Assembly: GCA_016721005.1 (NCBI GenBank)
Contig: JADKJM010000014.1
Span: 124,001-188,000 of the forward strand
Direction: 5' to 3'
DNA: 64,000 nt
Origin: Flavobacteriales bacterium
GTDB taxonomy: Bacteria; Bacteroidota; Bacteroidia; Flavobacteriales_F; PHOS-HE28
This document shows positions 26,264 through 33,725 of the stretch, in pieces. The translations under genes were made by a program, and so were the position numbers. Within the stretch, counting starts at the first letter, position 1. Every line of letters begins with the position of its first letter. Under the pieces are notes generated by a model. It saw only the letters and a program-made list of their open reading frames with translations, was not told the DNA's origin and did no database searches.

Positions 26264-26989
26264 TCACGGGATCGAAAATTCAAAACGGCCAACGGAGGGC
26301 GGCTGGATCACTCGCTCCTCGAAGGTCACCACTCCCGTTCGATCAACCATCACCACGGTGGAGCATCGCGTGCCGTATCCATCCATTTCAATGCGAATGG
26401 AACTCAAGGCCCGTTCGCGCTCAGGATCCAAACCGGTATCCGGCAACTCCTGATCCGGGGCATGCCTCCGGTCGGCGAGCAGGTTGAAGAGGTCCTCGAC
26501 GTTTGGACCCTTGGCCACCAGTTCCGTCAACCCGGCCTTGGCGCGAAGAACCTTCGGCCATGGGGTGTTCAACAAATGATTGCTCAATCCGTGTACGCCG
26601 GGTGGCAGATCAAGGGTCTCCCCATTCACGTTGGAGTGGTACATCAGCCGATCGATCGTTCCATAGAGCAGATTGAATCCTTCGTAGCGTTCGGAGTTCT
26701 CCGGGGCGAAGCCCGTTTCCATGGCTTGGCGCACCAAGACTCCGCGTGAGGGCCCTTCAACACGGGGTAGACGCAGATCGCGGTAATTGGTGACCGCCGC
26801 AAAACGACCACTGGTGGTGATGCCCATCCACGTTCCTCCGGCTTTACGATCGCGGCCGGCGAGGATGTGCGGCTCGGCTGGCCAGAAACGGGCAGGCTCC
26901 GTTGGGCGGTCCAAGAACTCGTCGCGGTTCGCCGCTACGATCAGTTGGTATTGCGGATGGACCTTGTATGCGAATGCGATGAGGCACAT
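26264..26989 (-). CDS. NRDE/TANGO2 family protein
   Basis: A 241-residue member of the NRDE (TANGO2) family, which has an Ntn-hydrolase-like fold starting with a cysteine at position 2. MCLIAF, then VAANRDEF with NRDE at 21-24, LAGRDRKAGGTWMG and FAAVTNYRD are the diagnostic blocks, followed by GLSNHLLNTPWPKV. Roles proposed for the family include haem trafficking and lipid homeostasis in eukaryotes; the bacterial function is not settled. It stands alone, with a neighbouring small membrane protein gene on the same strand. Confidence 0.94.
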   Translation of the reverse strand: MCLIAFAYKVHPQYQLIVAANRDEFLDRPTEPARFWPAEPHILAGRDRKAGGTWMGITTSGRFAAVTNYRDLRLPRVEGPSRGVLVRQAMETGFAPENSERYEGFNLLYGTIDRLMYHSNVNGETLDLPPGVHGLSNHLLNTPWPKVLRAKAGLTELVAKGPNVEDLFNLLADRRHAPDQELPDTGLDPERERALSSIRIEMDGYGTRCSTVVMVDRTGVVTFEERVIQPPSVGRFEFSIP

Positions 26990-27023
26990 GCCCCAAAGCT
27001 ATCGGCAGGAACGCGGGATAGGA

Positions 27024-27347
27024 CTAGAATACGGCTTCACCCTTCAAGAACATGACGAAGACGAACGTCATGAGGAAGTGGTGGAACAGGAGCATCGCCG
27101 TAACGAACGTGAGGATGGTCTTGCCGCTCTTGGTCAGCTCCGGAAAGAGCTTTTTGTTGTTCATGGCGATGATCGGCAAAGGGATCGTGGCCAAAAGGAA
27201 TGTGATGGCGAGTGTCTTGAAAAGGACCACATTGTTCAGCAGTCCGAAGAAGAGGTGCGCGTAATAGAACACGAACCCTACAGTGGACAAGAGGCCCAAC
27301 CGTATGAACAGGCGTGCTTCTGCTACCATTTTGTTCTTGCTATCCAT
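27024..27347 (-). CDS. Small membrane protein of unknown function
   Basis: A 107-residue protein with three hydrophobic segments (residues 13-35, 44-62 and 77-98), a basic loop (NNKKLFPELTKSGK) between the second and third, and an N-terminal cytoplasmic-type tail (MDSKNKMVAEAR). I do not recognise a family. It follows the probable membrane-protein operon to its right with a 64 bp gap and may be its last gene. Confidence 0.65.
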   Translation of the reverse strand: MDSKNKMVAEARLFIRLGLLSTVGFVFYYAHLFFGLLNNVVLFKTLAITFLLATIPLPIIAMNNKKLFPELTKSGKTILTFVTAMLLFHHFLMTFVFVMFLKGEAVF

Positions 27348-27411
27348 TCCAATGACGCAGCCTTGAAACGGGGTTGCGTCCGTATGGGTTACGTATTCTC
27401 AACAACGTCTG

Positions 27412-28125
27412 TCAAGTAGTGTGGTCCCAAGCCCTTCTTGCAAGCCGGATAAGGGCGAGCAACGCCATGGCACAGCCCACTGCGAACCATGGCCAGGGGT
27501 AGTGCTCCGGGATGTATTCACGTCCGTTCATCAGCGCCGACCCGCTCGCATCTCCAGCGCCGGCCAGGGTATCGAGGCCGTAGGATCGCATCAAGGGGTC
27601 GATGGTGAAGGAGATGACCATCAGCAGTGCGCCGAAGAGCAAGAAGAGCCACGACCATCCATCCACCCCGAACAGAGCACCCGTGGACCTTCCGCGAAGA
27701 ATGACGATGGCCAAGCCGATCAGGCCGAGGGATATCACGCACGGTGCCCAAACGGGTCCCACCCAAGGCACGGGGACCAGGAAGAGCAGATCGCGACTCA
27801 TCAAGCCGGTCGGCCAACCGAGCAGGACTTTCAACCAGACGTAATAGAAGATGTCCCAGATGCCGAATCCGAAACAGAACCATGCGAATCGTTCCAGAGC
27901 GGAACGTGTGAGGATCGCCGCTGGCGCTAAGAGCATCAGGATCGTGGCCACTTCCCGGAAGACCTCCGTGCCCACCAACGAACGGTTCATGGTAACGAGA
28001 GGAAAATCGAATCCTTCCGGGTAGTATAGCGCCCGGAGATAGACCACTACGGCGCTTTCCAAATAGGCCATGGCGATGTAGAACACCGTCATCCACACGA
28101 ATGCACGGCGGATATCAGGTCGCAT
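27412..28125 (-). CDS. Membrane protein of unknown function
   Basis: A 237-residue polytopic protein with about six hydrophobic segments (near residues 10-32, 53-73, 80-100, 122-145, 155-175 and 212-230). Conserved-looking features are FCFGFGIWDIFYYVWLKVLLGWPTG and the acidic-aromatic loop PEHYPWPWF. I do not recognise the family. Its start overlaps the upstream gene by 11 bp in a different frame, showing that it belongs to a tight minus-strand operon with two or more other membrane proteins. Confidence 0.7.
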   Translation of the reverse strand: MRPDIRRAFVWMTVFYIAMAYLESAVVVYLRALYYPEGFDFPLVTMNRSLVGTEVFREVATILMLLAPAAILTRSALERFAWFCFGFGIWDIFYYVWLKVLLGWPTGLMSRDLLFLVPVPWVGPVWAPCVISLGLIGLAIVILRGRSTGALFGVDGWSWLFLLFGALLMVISFTIDPLMRSYGLDTLAGAGDASGSALMNGREYIPEHYPWPWFAVGCAMALLALIRLARRAWDHTT

Positions 28126-28618
28126 GGGCCATGCCTTGGTTCACCTGTTCGATCTGCGTGCCTTCCATTCTTCGAATGCGCTTGAGCACCCACCACAACG
28201 GGATGGCGCCAAAGACGCCGAAGGAGGCATCGACGCAACGCCAGAAGAACGGAATGCCACGATAGGGTGCCCAGAAAAAGGCCAGCGGCAATACCAGCAA
28301 GCAACACAACAGGCCCCATTCGATGATCCACTTGTTGCGCACCGGATCGCGGTAGGGTCCGATGAATGCCAACGCGATGACCACATGCGCAAAGGCCAGC
28401 CAATCCGTACCGTAGAACAGGATCGGATAGGTCTGCGCAACGTGTGCTACTGCATCCGCCGCGTGTTGCGCCCATGCATGGAGCGGATCACCGAAGGGAA
28501 CGCTCCATTGCGCCAAAAGACCGGTGAGCCATTCCAATGGCACGGCGGTGAGCCCGCTTAAGGACAAGGCCACCATGAAGAAGACGATCCACCGGCGGAT
28601 GTACCGAAGATCCGTCAT
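28115..28618 (-). CDS. Membrane protein of unknown function
   Basis: A 167-residue protein with four hydrophobic segments (near residues 8-30, 65-85, 96-118 and 125-145) and a positively charged C-terminal tail (KRIRRMEG). GTDWLAFAHVVIALAFIGPYRDPVRNKW is a striking loop-helix motif. I do not assign a family. Overlaps of 4 bp (upstream DUF4153-like gene) and 11 bp (downstream gene) bind it into the operon. Confidence 0.7.
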   Translation of the reverse strand: MTDLRYIRRWIVFFMVALSLSGLTAVPLEWLTGLLAQWSVPFGDPLHAWAQHAADAVAHVAQTYPILFYGTDWLAFAHVVIALAFIGPYRDPVRNKWIIEWGLLCCLLVLPLAFFWAPYRGIPFFWRCVDASFGVFGAIPLWWVLKRIRRMEGTQIEQVNQGMAHAT

Positions 28619-30177
28619 GGTGTTCCAACGGCGCTCAATTCAGCCAACTCCGTCCGGGTTCGTACGTCCGCCATGTTCCATTCCTGCCAATGTTGCTCCT
28701 GGATGCGTAGCAGGAATCGATCGCGCTTGGCATCCAGTTCGGCCCGGAACGCGACCGGATCCAAGTGCTCCACCCAACGCACGCGATTCGTGCTGTGCCG
28801 GGCCATCTGTTCTTGCACGAGATCGAGGTTCGCGTAGAGCAAGGGCAGTACCTTATCGCTCATGGCCAAGTAGTTGTCGATGTCGATCTCGCCCGGATTG
28901 GAGTGGCGCAAATTGGTGCGCACGATGAAGCTGTCCCAATCCACGGTGGTCATTCCGATCAACAGCGCGAATGCCGCCCATGCGTTCACCCGCGCCAAGT
29001 AGAACAGGCTCCGACGCTTCAGGATCTTGATGTAGAGTGTGATCAAACCAATGAGGACCAGCACGAGGAAAGCGATCACTCCGATGCGCTTATAGGCCAG
29101 CCCATGGAAGGAGATGTAGTGATAGTTGCGCAGGAAGACACTCACCCCGAGCACGAGATTCTGCCCTACCCACACCAGGCCGAGGATCCGCAACCACTTG
29201 CTGCGCACATAGAAGTTCTGGTTGCGGCGGAAGAGATGCAGGAGGATGAGCATGCTCAAGAAGATGCTAATGATGAGGATCCACGTGCCCTCATGAACGA
29301 ACTGTTTCAAACTGAAATTATCCGGCACTTCAAAACCGATCCACACCCAGGAGATGTCGATCACGTTCACTGCAAGCAGGAGTGCGTTCACCAGCACCAG
29401 AAGCACCATGCCCATGCGCCGCTCGCGCTCCAGCGGGTCCATGGATCGCGGTGCCATCCAATGTGGTCGTTTGCTGCGGACACGCTTGAGAAGATCGGAG
29501 CAAGGTTCCTCCCACTGTGGAACAAGTCGCAGTGCGAAACGGAAGATCAGCCCCGCACACACGATCGCACCCCAGATGAAGAAGAGGGCATGCGGCGTGA
29601 AGATCCATTCGAGCAGATCACCGATCGCTTGGAAGAACCCATCGAGGAATCCGGCTGTGAGCTGATCGAACTTCGGGTTGCCCACTCGATACAACTGGAA
29701 GAAGATCAATGCAACAGTGAGCGGAACAAGGACGAGTCGGATCCATCGCCAACCTGCTCGCGCACCTCCATTGCCCCGGATCAATTCTCCTGTGCCTTCA
29801 ACCGCCGCTACGGGCAACATGATGTAATTCGCTGCCAATTGCAAGTAGCCGAACGGAACGCTGCGCAAAGCACTCTCATGGGCCAAGGCCGCGAACAACC
29901 CGATGGACACGATGGCCATGAAACCCGCGATGATGCTGTGATGCACCACCACCATGGAAACGGCGATGAGCGCTCCAACACCCGCCCATCGCGCCGGGCC
30001 GGACACCGCGCTCCAACCCACACGCTGCACGACCAACCCGATGATGAGCACATGGAAGAGGAAGAGGTTCACCCCCAATGAACGATCATGGAAGAGCTGA
30101 TCGAAAACGATGGCGGAAAGAAGGATGATGATCAAGGGCATCCATTTGCTGAAGAGGGTTTGATTCGCGGCGGTCAT
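28615..30177 (-). CDS. DUF4153/DUF4173-like polytopic membrane protein
   Basis: A 520-residue protein with roughly 11-12 transmembrane helices. The middle and C-terminal portions (RNQNFYVRSKWLRILGLVW, NYHYISFHGLAYKRIGVIAF, KRRSLFYLARVNAWAAFALL, then DWDSFIVRTNL) match the pattern I know from DUF4153/DUF4173 proteins, which are widespread and uncharacterised. The soluble tail (residues ~430-520) is helical and charged. It lies 3 bp downstream of a winged-helix regulator gene, a gene pairing that is common in Bacteroidota, suggesting regulated expression. Confidence 0.8.
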   Translation of the reverse strand: MTAANQTLFSKWMPLIIILLSAIVFDQLFHDRSLGVNLFLFHVLIIGLVVQRVGWSAVSGPARWAGVGALIAVSMVVVHHSIIAGFMAIVSIGLFAALAHESALRSVPFGYLQLAANYIMLPVAAVEGTGELIRGNGGARAGWRWIRLVLVPLTVALIFFQLYRVGNPKFDQLTAGFLDGFFQAIGDLLEWIFTPHALFFIWGAIVCAGLIFRFALRLVPQWEEPCSDLLKRVRSKRPHWMAPRSMDPLERERRMGMVLLVLVNALLLAVNVIDISWVWIGFEVPDNFSLKQFVHEGTWILIISIFLSMLILLHLFRRNQNFYVRSKWLRILGLVWVGQNLVLGVSVFLRNYHYISFHGLAYKRIGVIAFLVLVLIGLITLYIKILKRRSLFYLARVNAWAAFALLIGMTTVDWDSFIVRTNLRHSNPGEIDIDNYLAMSDKVLPLLYANLDLVQEQMARHSTNRVRWVEHLDPVAFRAELDAKRDRFLLRIQEQHWQEWNMADVRTRTELAELSAVGTP

Positions 30178-30180
30178 GGA

Positions 30181-30468
30181 TCAGGGTTTGGGGATCAATC
30201 GTTCGATGGCGTCCAGATGTTCGCGAAACGCACGCGCGCCTGCAACGCTGTTCTTATAGCTCGTATTGGGTCGCTTACCGATGAATCGTTTCCGGACGAG
30301 CACATAGTTCAGCTCCTCCAAGGCCGATAGATGGCTCGCGAGGTTCCCATCCGTCACGTTCAGCAATTCGCGCAACCGCGAATGGTCCACCCATTCATTC
30401 ACCACAAGGACCGCCATGATCCCCAAGCGAACACGGCTATCGAATGCTTTGTTGAGCCCTTCGATCAT
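30181..30468 (-). CDS. Winged-helix transcriptional regulator
   Basis: A 95-residue protein that is a single winged helix-turn-helix domain. It contains FDSRVRLGIMAVL, then the recognition helix region LLNVTDGNLASHLSALEELNYV and a wing with RKRFIGKRPNTSYKNSVAGARAF. The pattern is that of the MarR/ArsR-like HTH_34 family, which regulates adjacent membrane protein genes in many bacteria. No metal-binding cysteines are visible, so metal sensing of the ArsR type is unlikely. It is part of the operon with the membrane proteins on both sides; the upstream gene overlaps its start by 4 bp. Confidence 0.88.
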   Translation of the reverse strand: MIEGLNKAFDSRVRLGIMAVLVVNEWVDHSRLRELLNVTDGNLASHLSALEELNYVLVRKRFIGKRPNTSYKNSVAGARAFREHLDAIERLIPKP

Positions 30469-31124
30469 ATTTCGCGTGTCACCGGTCCGCGCTCGTGGCG
30501 CCAGTACATCACCCCACCGTAGACAATGTGAAGCACCCCGAATCCGAATGCCCAGAGCAATAGGCCCTGCTCGATCCAGAAGAGTGCGATCACGCCAAGG
30601 ACCAGCTCGCTTAGTCCAAGCCAGCGGACCTCATCCAAGGTGTATCGGCCTGCGCCGAAAAGTGCTAGACCATAGAACACCAACGTCGCCGGTGCCACAA
30701 GTCCGGGCAGTCCGTAATAGAAGAGCGCGAGGCAGAAGATCCCTCCTGCTGAGAGCGGCACGATCATGTTGATCATCAATCGGCGCGCGCTCGAATCCCA
30801 CAAATGCTGACCGGTCTTTCGGCCGCGCCGCCAAGTGAACCACCACGAACAGAGAAGGGCCACACCGAGTACTCCGGAAGCATCGACGATGAGCTGGATC
30901 AACAAATCATCAGCCGAAGTGTATCCTCCGCCGGTGCCATAGGTCAGGATATCCGCATCAGGAATGGAAGCCCTCGTGATGTGGTAATGCGCCAGTGCCG
31001 CGCCACCCAAGGCCACCACACCTGCCACCACACCGCTCAGCCCACTCAGGCTTAGGAAACGTGTGCTTCGATCCATCAGCCCACGGATGTGCGCGAGCTC
31101 CTTGGTTTGGTCCTGTTCCATCAT
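30465..31124 (-). CDS. Multi-pass membrane protein of unknown function
   Basis: A protein of about 219 residues from the ATG at 31124; a TTG at 31148 would add eight residues. Five to six hydrophobic segments follow a charged N-terminus (MMEQDQTKELAHIRGLMDRSTRFLSLSG). The MDRSTRFLSLSGLSGVVAG stretch, a soluble start leading directly into the first helix, is a pattern I have seen in regulator-associated membrane proteins but cannot name. It is first in the operon with the winged-helix regulator, overlapping it by 4 bp. Confidence 0.72.
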   Translation of the reverse strand: MMEQDQTKELAHIRGLMDRSTRFLSLSGLSGVVAGVVALGGAALAHYHITRASIPDADILTYGTGGGYTSADDLLIQLIVDASGVLGVALLCSWWFTWRRGRKTGQHLWDSSARRLMINMIVPLSAGGIFCLALFYYGLPGLVAPATLVFYGLALFGAGRYTLDEVRWLGLSELVLGVIALFWIEQGLLLWAFGFGVLHIVYGGVMYWRHERGPVTREI

Positions 31125-31195
31125 ATCGCAAAGTACTTTGTGGCTCAAAGTAACGGGATCCGATCGATCCTGGTATGCGACCTTGCGAAAAAAGA

Positions 31196-31894
31196 TCAGT
31201 GGACCACGAAGGCGGCCAGCACGGCGCCTACCACTACGGCCGCGAACCGTGCGGAATTGAACCGGTGCTCAGGCGCACTTTCGAAGATGATGGTGGTGCC
31301 GATGTGCAACAACATGCCGATGGCCAGACCCAACATGTGGTGCAGGAAGCGTCCGTCCATCCATCCTCCGGCCAATTCGCCAGCGAGCATCCCGGCCGGC
31401 GCGGCGAGTGCAAAGACCGTCAACATGATCCACGCGGTCATATGGGATTGACCGGAACGCTGTAGCACGGTGGCGAGCGCAATGGCCATCGGCATCTTGT
31501 GAAGCACGACGCCGGTGAGGAACGGCATGTCTCCGGCGACTGCGGGATCCGCGAACGGCATGCCTTCGGTGAAACTATGGAGGCACAAGCTCGCTAGCGT
31601 CAAAGCTGGCAAGGCTTTGTTCCCATGCACGTGCATATGCCCATGCTCAATGCCTTGGCTGAAGAACTCCAGCACCACTTGTAACAGGAAACCCGCTAGG
31701 ACCCACGCCCCTACCCCCATGCCTTCTTCGGCGTAGAGCTCCGGTAGCATGTGAAGGAAGACGACGCCTAACAGGAACGCTCCACTGAAGGATAACAGCA
31801 AACGCAACCACCGCGCATCCGGGCGCAACACGCGCACGGCACCACCCGCCAGCATCGGAAGGGCGAAGAAGAGCAGGGCGACGGACGGGATCAT
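31196..31894 (-). CDS. ZIP family metal transporter
   Basis: A 232-residue, eight-helix-type ZIP (zinc/iron permease) protein. The ATG at 31894 is used because a TTG at 31915 would add seven residues. The metal-site motifs are HSFTEGMPF in helix 4 and HKMPMAIALATVL in helix 5. A histidine-rich loop (HGHMHVHG) between helices 3 and 4 fits zinc binding. ZIP proteins import Zn2+ or other divalent cations into the cytoplasm. Its start overlaps the stop of the methyltransferase gene by 4 bp (ATGA), so the two are co-transcribed. Confidence 0.92.
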   Translation of the reverse strand: MIPSVALLFFALPMLAGGAVRVLRPDARWLRLLLSFSGAFLLGVVFLHMLPELYAEEGMGVGAWVLAGFLLQVVLEFFSQGIEHGHMHVHGNKALPALTLASLCLHSFTEGMPFADPAVAGDMPFLTGVVLHKMPMAIALATVLQRSGQSHMTAWIMLTVFALAAPAGMLAGELAGGWMDGRFLHHMLGLAIGMLLHIGTTIIFESAPEHRFNSARFAAVVVGAVLAAFVVH

Positions 31895-32619
31895 GCCAGA
31901 GGTTTGCGGGCCCAAAGAACGAAACGCCGCGAATGGTCCGGGTGGAATGGTGACATCACCGGCCCTTCCGTGCGGTCCAGCAGCTCAAGTCCTGCGGCGC
32001 GTGCCATCCGCTCCAACTCATCGGGGTGCAAGAGCCTGACGCGCTCCTCGAACTGTTCCGTTGAACCACCCTCCGAGACGGAAATACGCTTCACAAGGAC
32101 CCCTTCCTCTACCGCACGACGGATCTCGAAGGCAACGTTCTCGCGCCGCAACGACTCCTCGATGACCAGATCCCGCAACACCGCCTTGGGATTCATGAAA
32201 TCCAGTACGAAAAGGCCACCGGGGCGAAGCGCGGCGGAGACCGCATCGAAGACGCGTTGGTCATCCTCGTCACTTTCAAAGTATCCCAGGCTCGTGAACA
32301 GGCAACACGCAGCGTCGAAGGTTCCAGACTCAACCGGGACCCGCATATCATGCACCCGGAAATCACCTTTGGGTTCGAGTTCCTGTGCTTCGATAATACT
32401 CTTCTCGGAAATATCGATGCCCGTTACGCGCATGCCGTGATGCATGAACCGGCGCGCATGTCGGCCACGACCACAGCCCAGATCAAGCACGCGTGAGTTG
32501 ATGGGCAACTCCCACCGGGTCATGATCGCATCCACCCAAATGTTGGCGTCATCCGCATCGCGGTGCCCATACAACAGGGCGTAGTAACGCGTGCCGAACC
32601 AGTGTTTGAACCAACCCAT
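31891..32619 (-). CDS. Class I SAM-dependent methyltransferase
   Basis: A 242-residue methyltransferase. Motif I VLDLGCGRGRHARRF binds SAM, GIDISEKSI is the acidic post-I strand, and FDAACCLFTSLGYF is motif IV. The ATG at 32619 (MGWFKHWFGTRYYALLYGHRD) gives the N-terminus normal for this Bacteroidota type; the longer form to 32736 reads intergenic DNA. The substrate is unknown. Overlap with the ZIP gene suggests co-expression but gives no clue to chemistry. Confidence 0.9.
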   Translation of the reverse strand: MGWFKHWFGTRYYALLYGHRDADDANIWVDAIMTRWELPINSRVLDLGCGRGRHARRFMHHGMRVTGIDISEKSIIEAQELEPKGDFRVHDMRVPVESGTFDAACCLFTSLGYFESDEDDQRVFDAVSAALRPGGLFVLDFMNPKAVLRDLVIEESLRRENVAFEIRRAVEEGVLVKRISVSEGGSTEQFEERVRLLHPDELERMARAAGLELLDRTEGPVMSPFHPDHSRRFVLWARKPLA

Positions 32620-32749
32620 GATGCCCGAACGGGTCGCCGAAAGTAGTCCGCTCCATTCCACAGGTTGACAACGCCGTGGATAACTAGGTCCGAAGCCGTC
32701 CCGATAGGCTAACCCATGAGGCTTGATTTGTAGCAAGCCCTATTCGCAC

Positions 32750-33316
32750 ATGTCCGGTATGCTCGATCGCGTTCATGATCTCTACGACGAACTGGAGCGC
32801 AATTGCGTGCTGCTCTCTTTCAAAGGCGGCCTGAATCCTGAACTCATCTCCGTGATCCTGGGCTTGGTGGAACGCAAACTGGCCTCCATGGAAAATGATC
32901 AGCGCTCGCGCAAGCGCGTGTTCAATGTGGTGGTGGAATGCCTCCAGAACCTGTATCACCACAACCGGCAAAAGACCTCGACCGATGAGCCGACCGATCA
33001 AGTCCGCGAACCGCAAGGCGTGGTCATGATCGCACATACCGCCACGGGATACAGTGTGTTGACCGGGAACTTCATGGCCGGCTCGGATGTGGAACAACTG
33101 AGATCACACCTTGATCGCATCAACGGCCTGACACCGGATGACCTCCGGGACTGGTACCGCGCCAAGCTGGCGGATGGGCAATACTCCTCTGCCGGTGGCG
33201 GTGGCCTTGGCATGATCGATATCGCCCGGCGCAGCGGCGGCAAACTGGAATATGGCTTCGTGCCGTATGACCAGGACAACGCCTTCTTCAGCCTGAATGT
33301 GAATGTGAATACCTGA
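32750..33316 (+). CDS. SiaB-family protein kinase
   Basis: A 188-residue protein of the SiaB family (DUF6272), a histidine-kinase-like ATPase fold that phosphorylates its partner SiaC in the SiaABC(D) partner-switch described in Pseudomonas. Supporting features are VERKLASMENDQRSRKRVFNVVVECLQNLYHHN (N-box helix with the conserved E..QN), and GGGGLGMIDIARRSGGKLEYGF (G-box). The ATG at 32750 is used; a later ATG at 32759 is possible. SiaC lies 10 bp downstream. The phosphatase SiaA and diguanylate cyclase SiaD are absent from this window. Confidence 0.88.
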   Translation: MSGMLDRVHDLYDELERNCVLLSFKGGLNPELISVILGLVERKLASMENDQRSRKRVFNVVVECLQNLYHHNRQKTSTDEPTDQVREPQGVVMIAHTATGYSVLTGNFMAGSDVEQLRSHLDRINGLTPDDLRDWYRAKLADGQYSSAGGGGLGMIDIARRSGGKLEYGFVPYDQDNAFFSLNVNVNT

Positions 33317-33326
33317 CCCAGCTCCC

Positions 33327-33719
33327 ATGGAACCGCTCAAGTACGAAGGAACCCCCAAGACCCCACACGTCCATTTCGACCCCCGCTCCGGACTGCTGGA
33401 GTTGAAGGGACGATCCATCCCCGAGAACAGTATCGATTTCTACAAACCTCTGATCGACTGGATCGACAAGTACGGCCGCGAACCGAACAGCAAGACCGCC
33501 GTTCATGTGCAGTTGGAATACTTCAACACCAGTTCATCCAAGTGCATACTGGATGTGTTCAAGCGTCTGGAACCCATCCGCTCCGCGGGCAATGAGGTAA
33601 CGGTGCTCTGGCATTATGAGGCCGATGATGAGGACATGCTCGAAGCTGGCGAGGATTACTCGGGGATCATCAACATCCCGTTCAAGATGATCCAGATCGC
33701 TGAGGTGGAGGGTGAATAG
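33327..33719 (+). CDS. SiaC-family regulatory phosphoprotein (DUF1987)
   Basis: A 130-residue DUF1987 protein. It starts with the segment TPHVHFDPRSGLLELKGRSIPENSIDFYKPLIDWIDKYG and carries the core LEYFNTSSSKCILDVFKRLEPI, in which the Thr/Ser cluster around residue 68 is where SiaC proteins are phosphorylated in Pseudomonas. It is the direct substrate partner of the SiaB gene upstream. The pathway in Bacteroidota is not described to my knowledge. It ends 7 bp from the convergent ABC transporter gene. Confidence 0.92.
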   Translation: MEPLKYEGTPKTPHVHFDPRSGLLELKGRSIPENSIDFYKPLIDWIDKYGREPNSKTAVHVQLEYFNTSSSKCILDVFKRLEPIRSAGNEVTVLWHYEADDEDMLEAGEDYSGIINIPFKMIQIAEVEGE

Positions 33720-33725
33720 CCCGCA

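Noticed and set aside
26110..26292. 60-residue minus-strand frame just after NRDE
   Set aside because: The NRDE gene is already complete, the frame crosses the terminator hairpin, and nothing about its sequence indicates a protein.
26033..26749. 238-residue plus-strand frame opposite the NRDE gene
   Set aside because: It covers a terminator hairpin and is antisense to a clear NRDE family protein.
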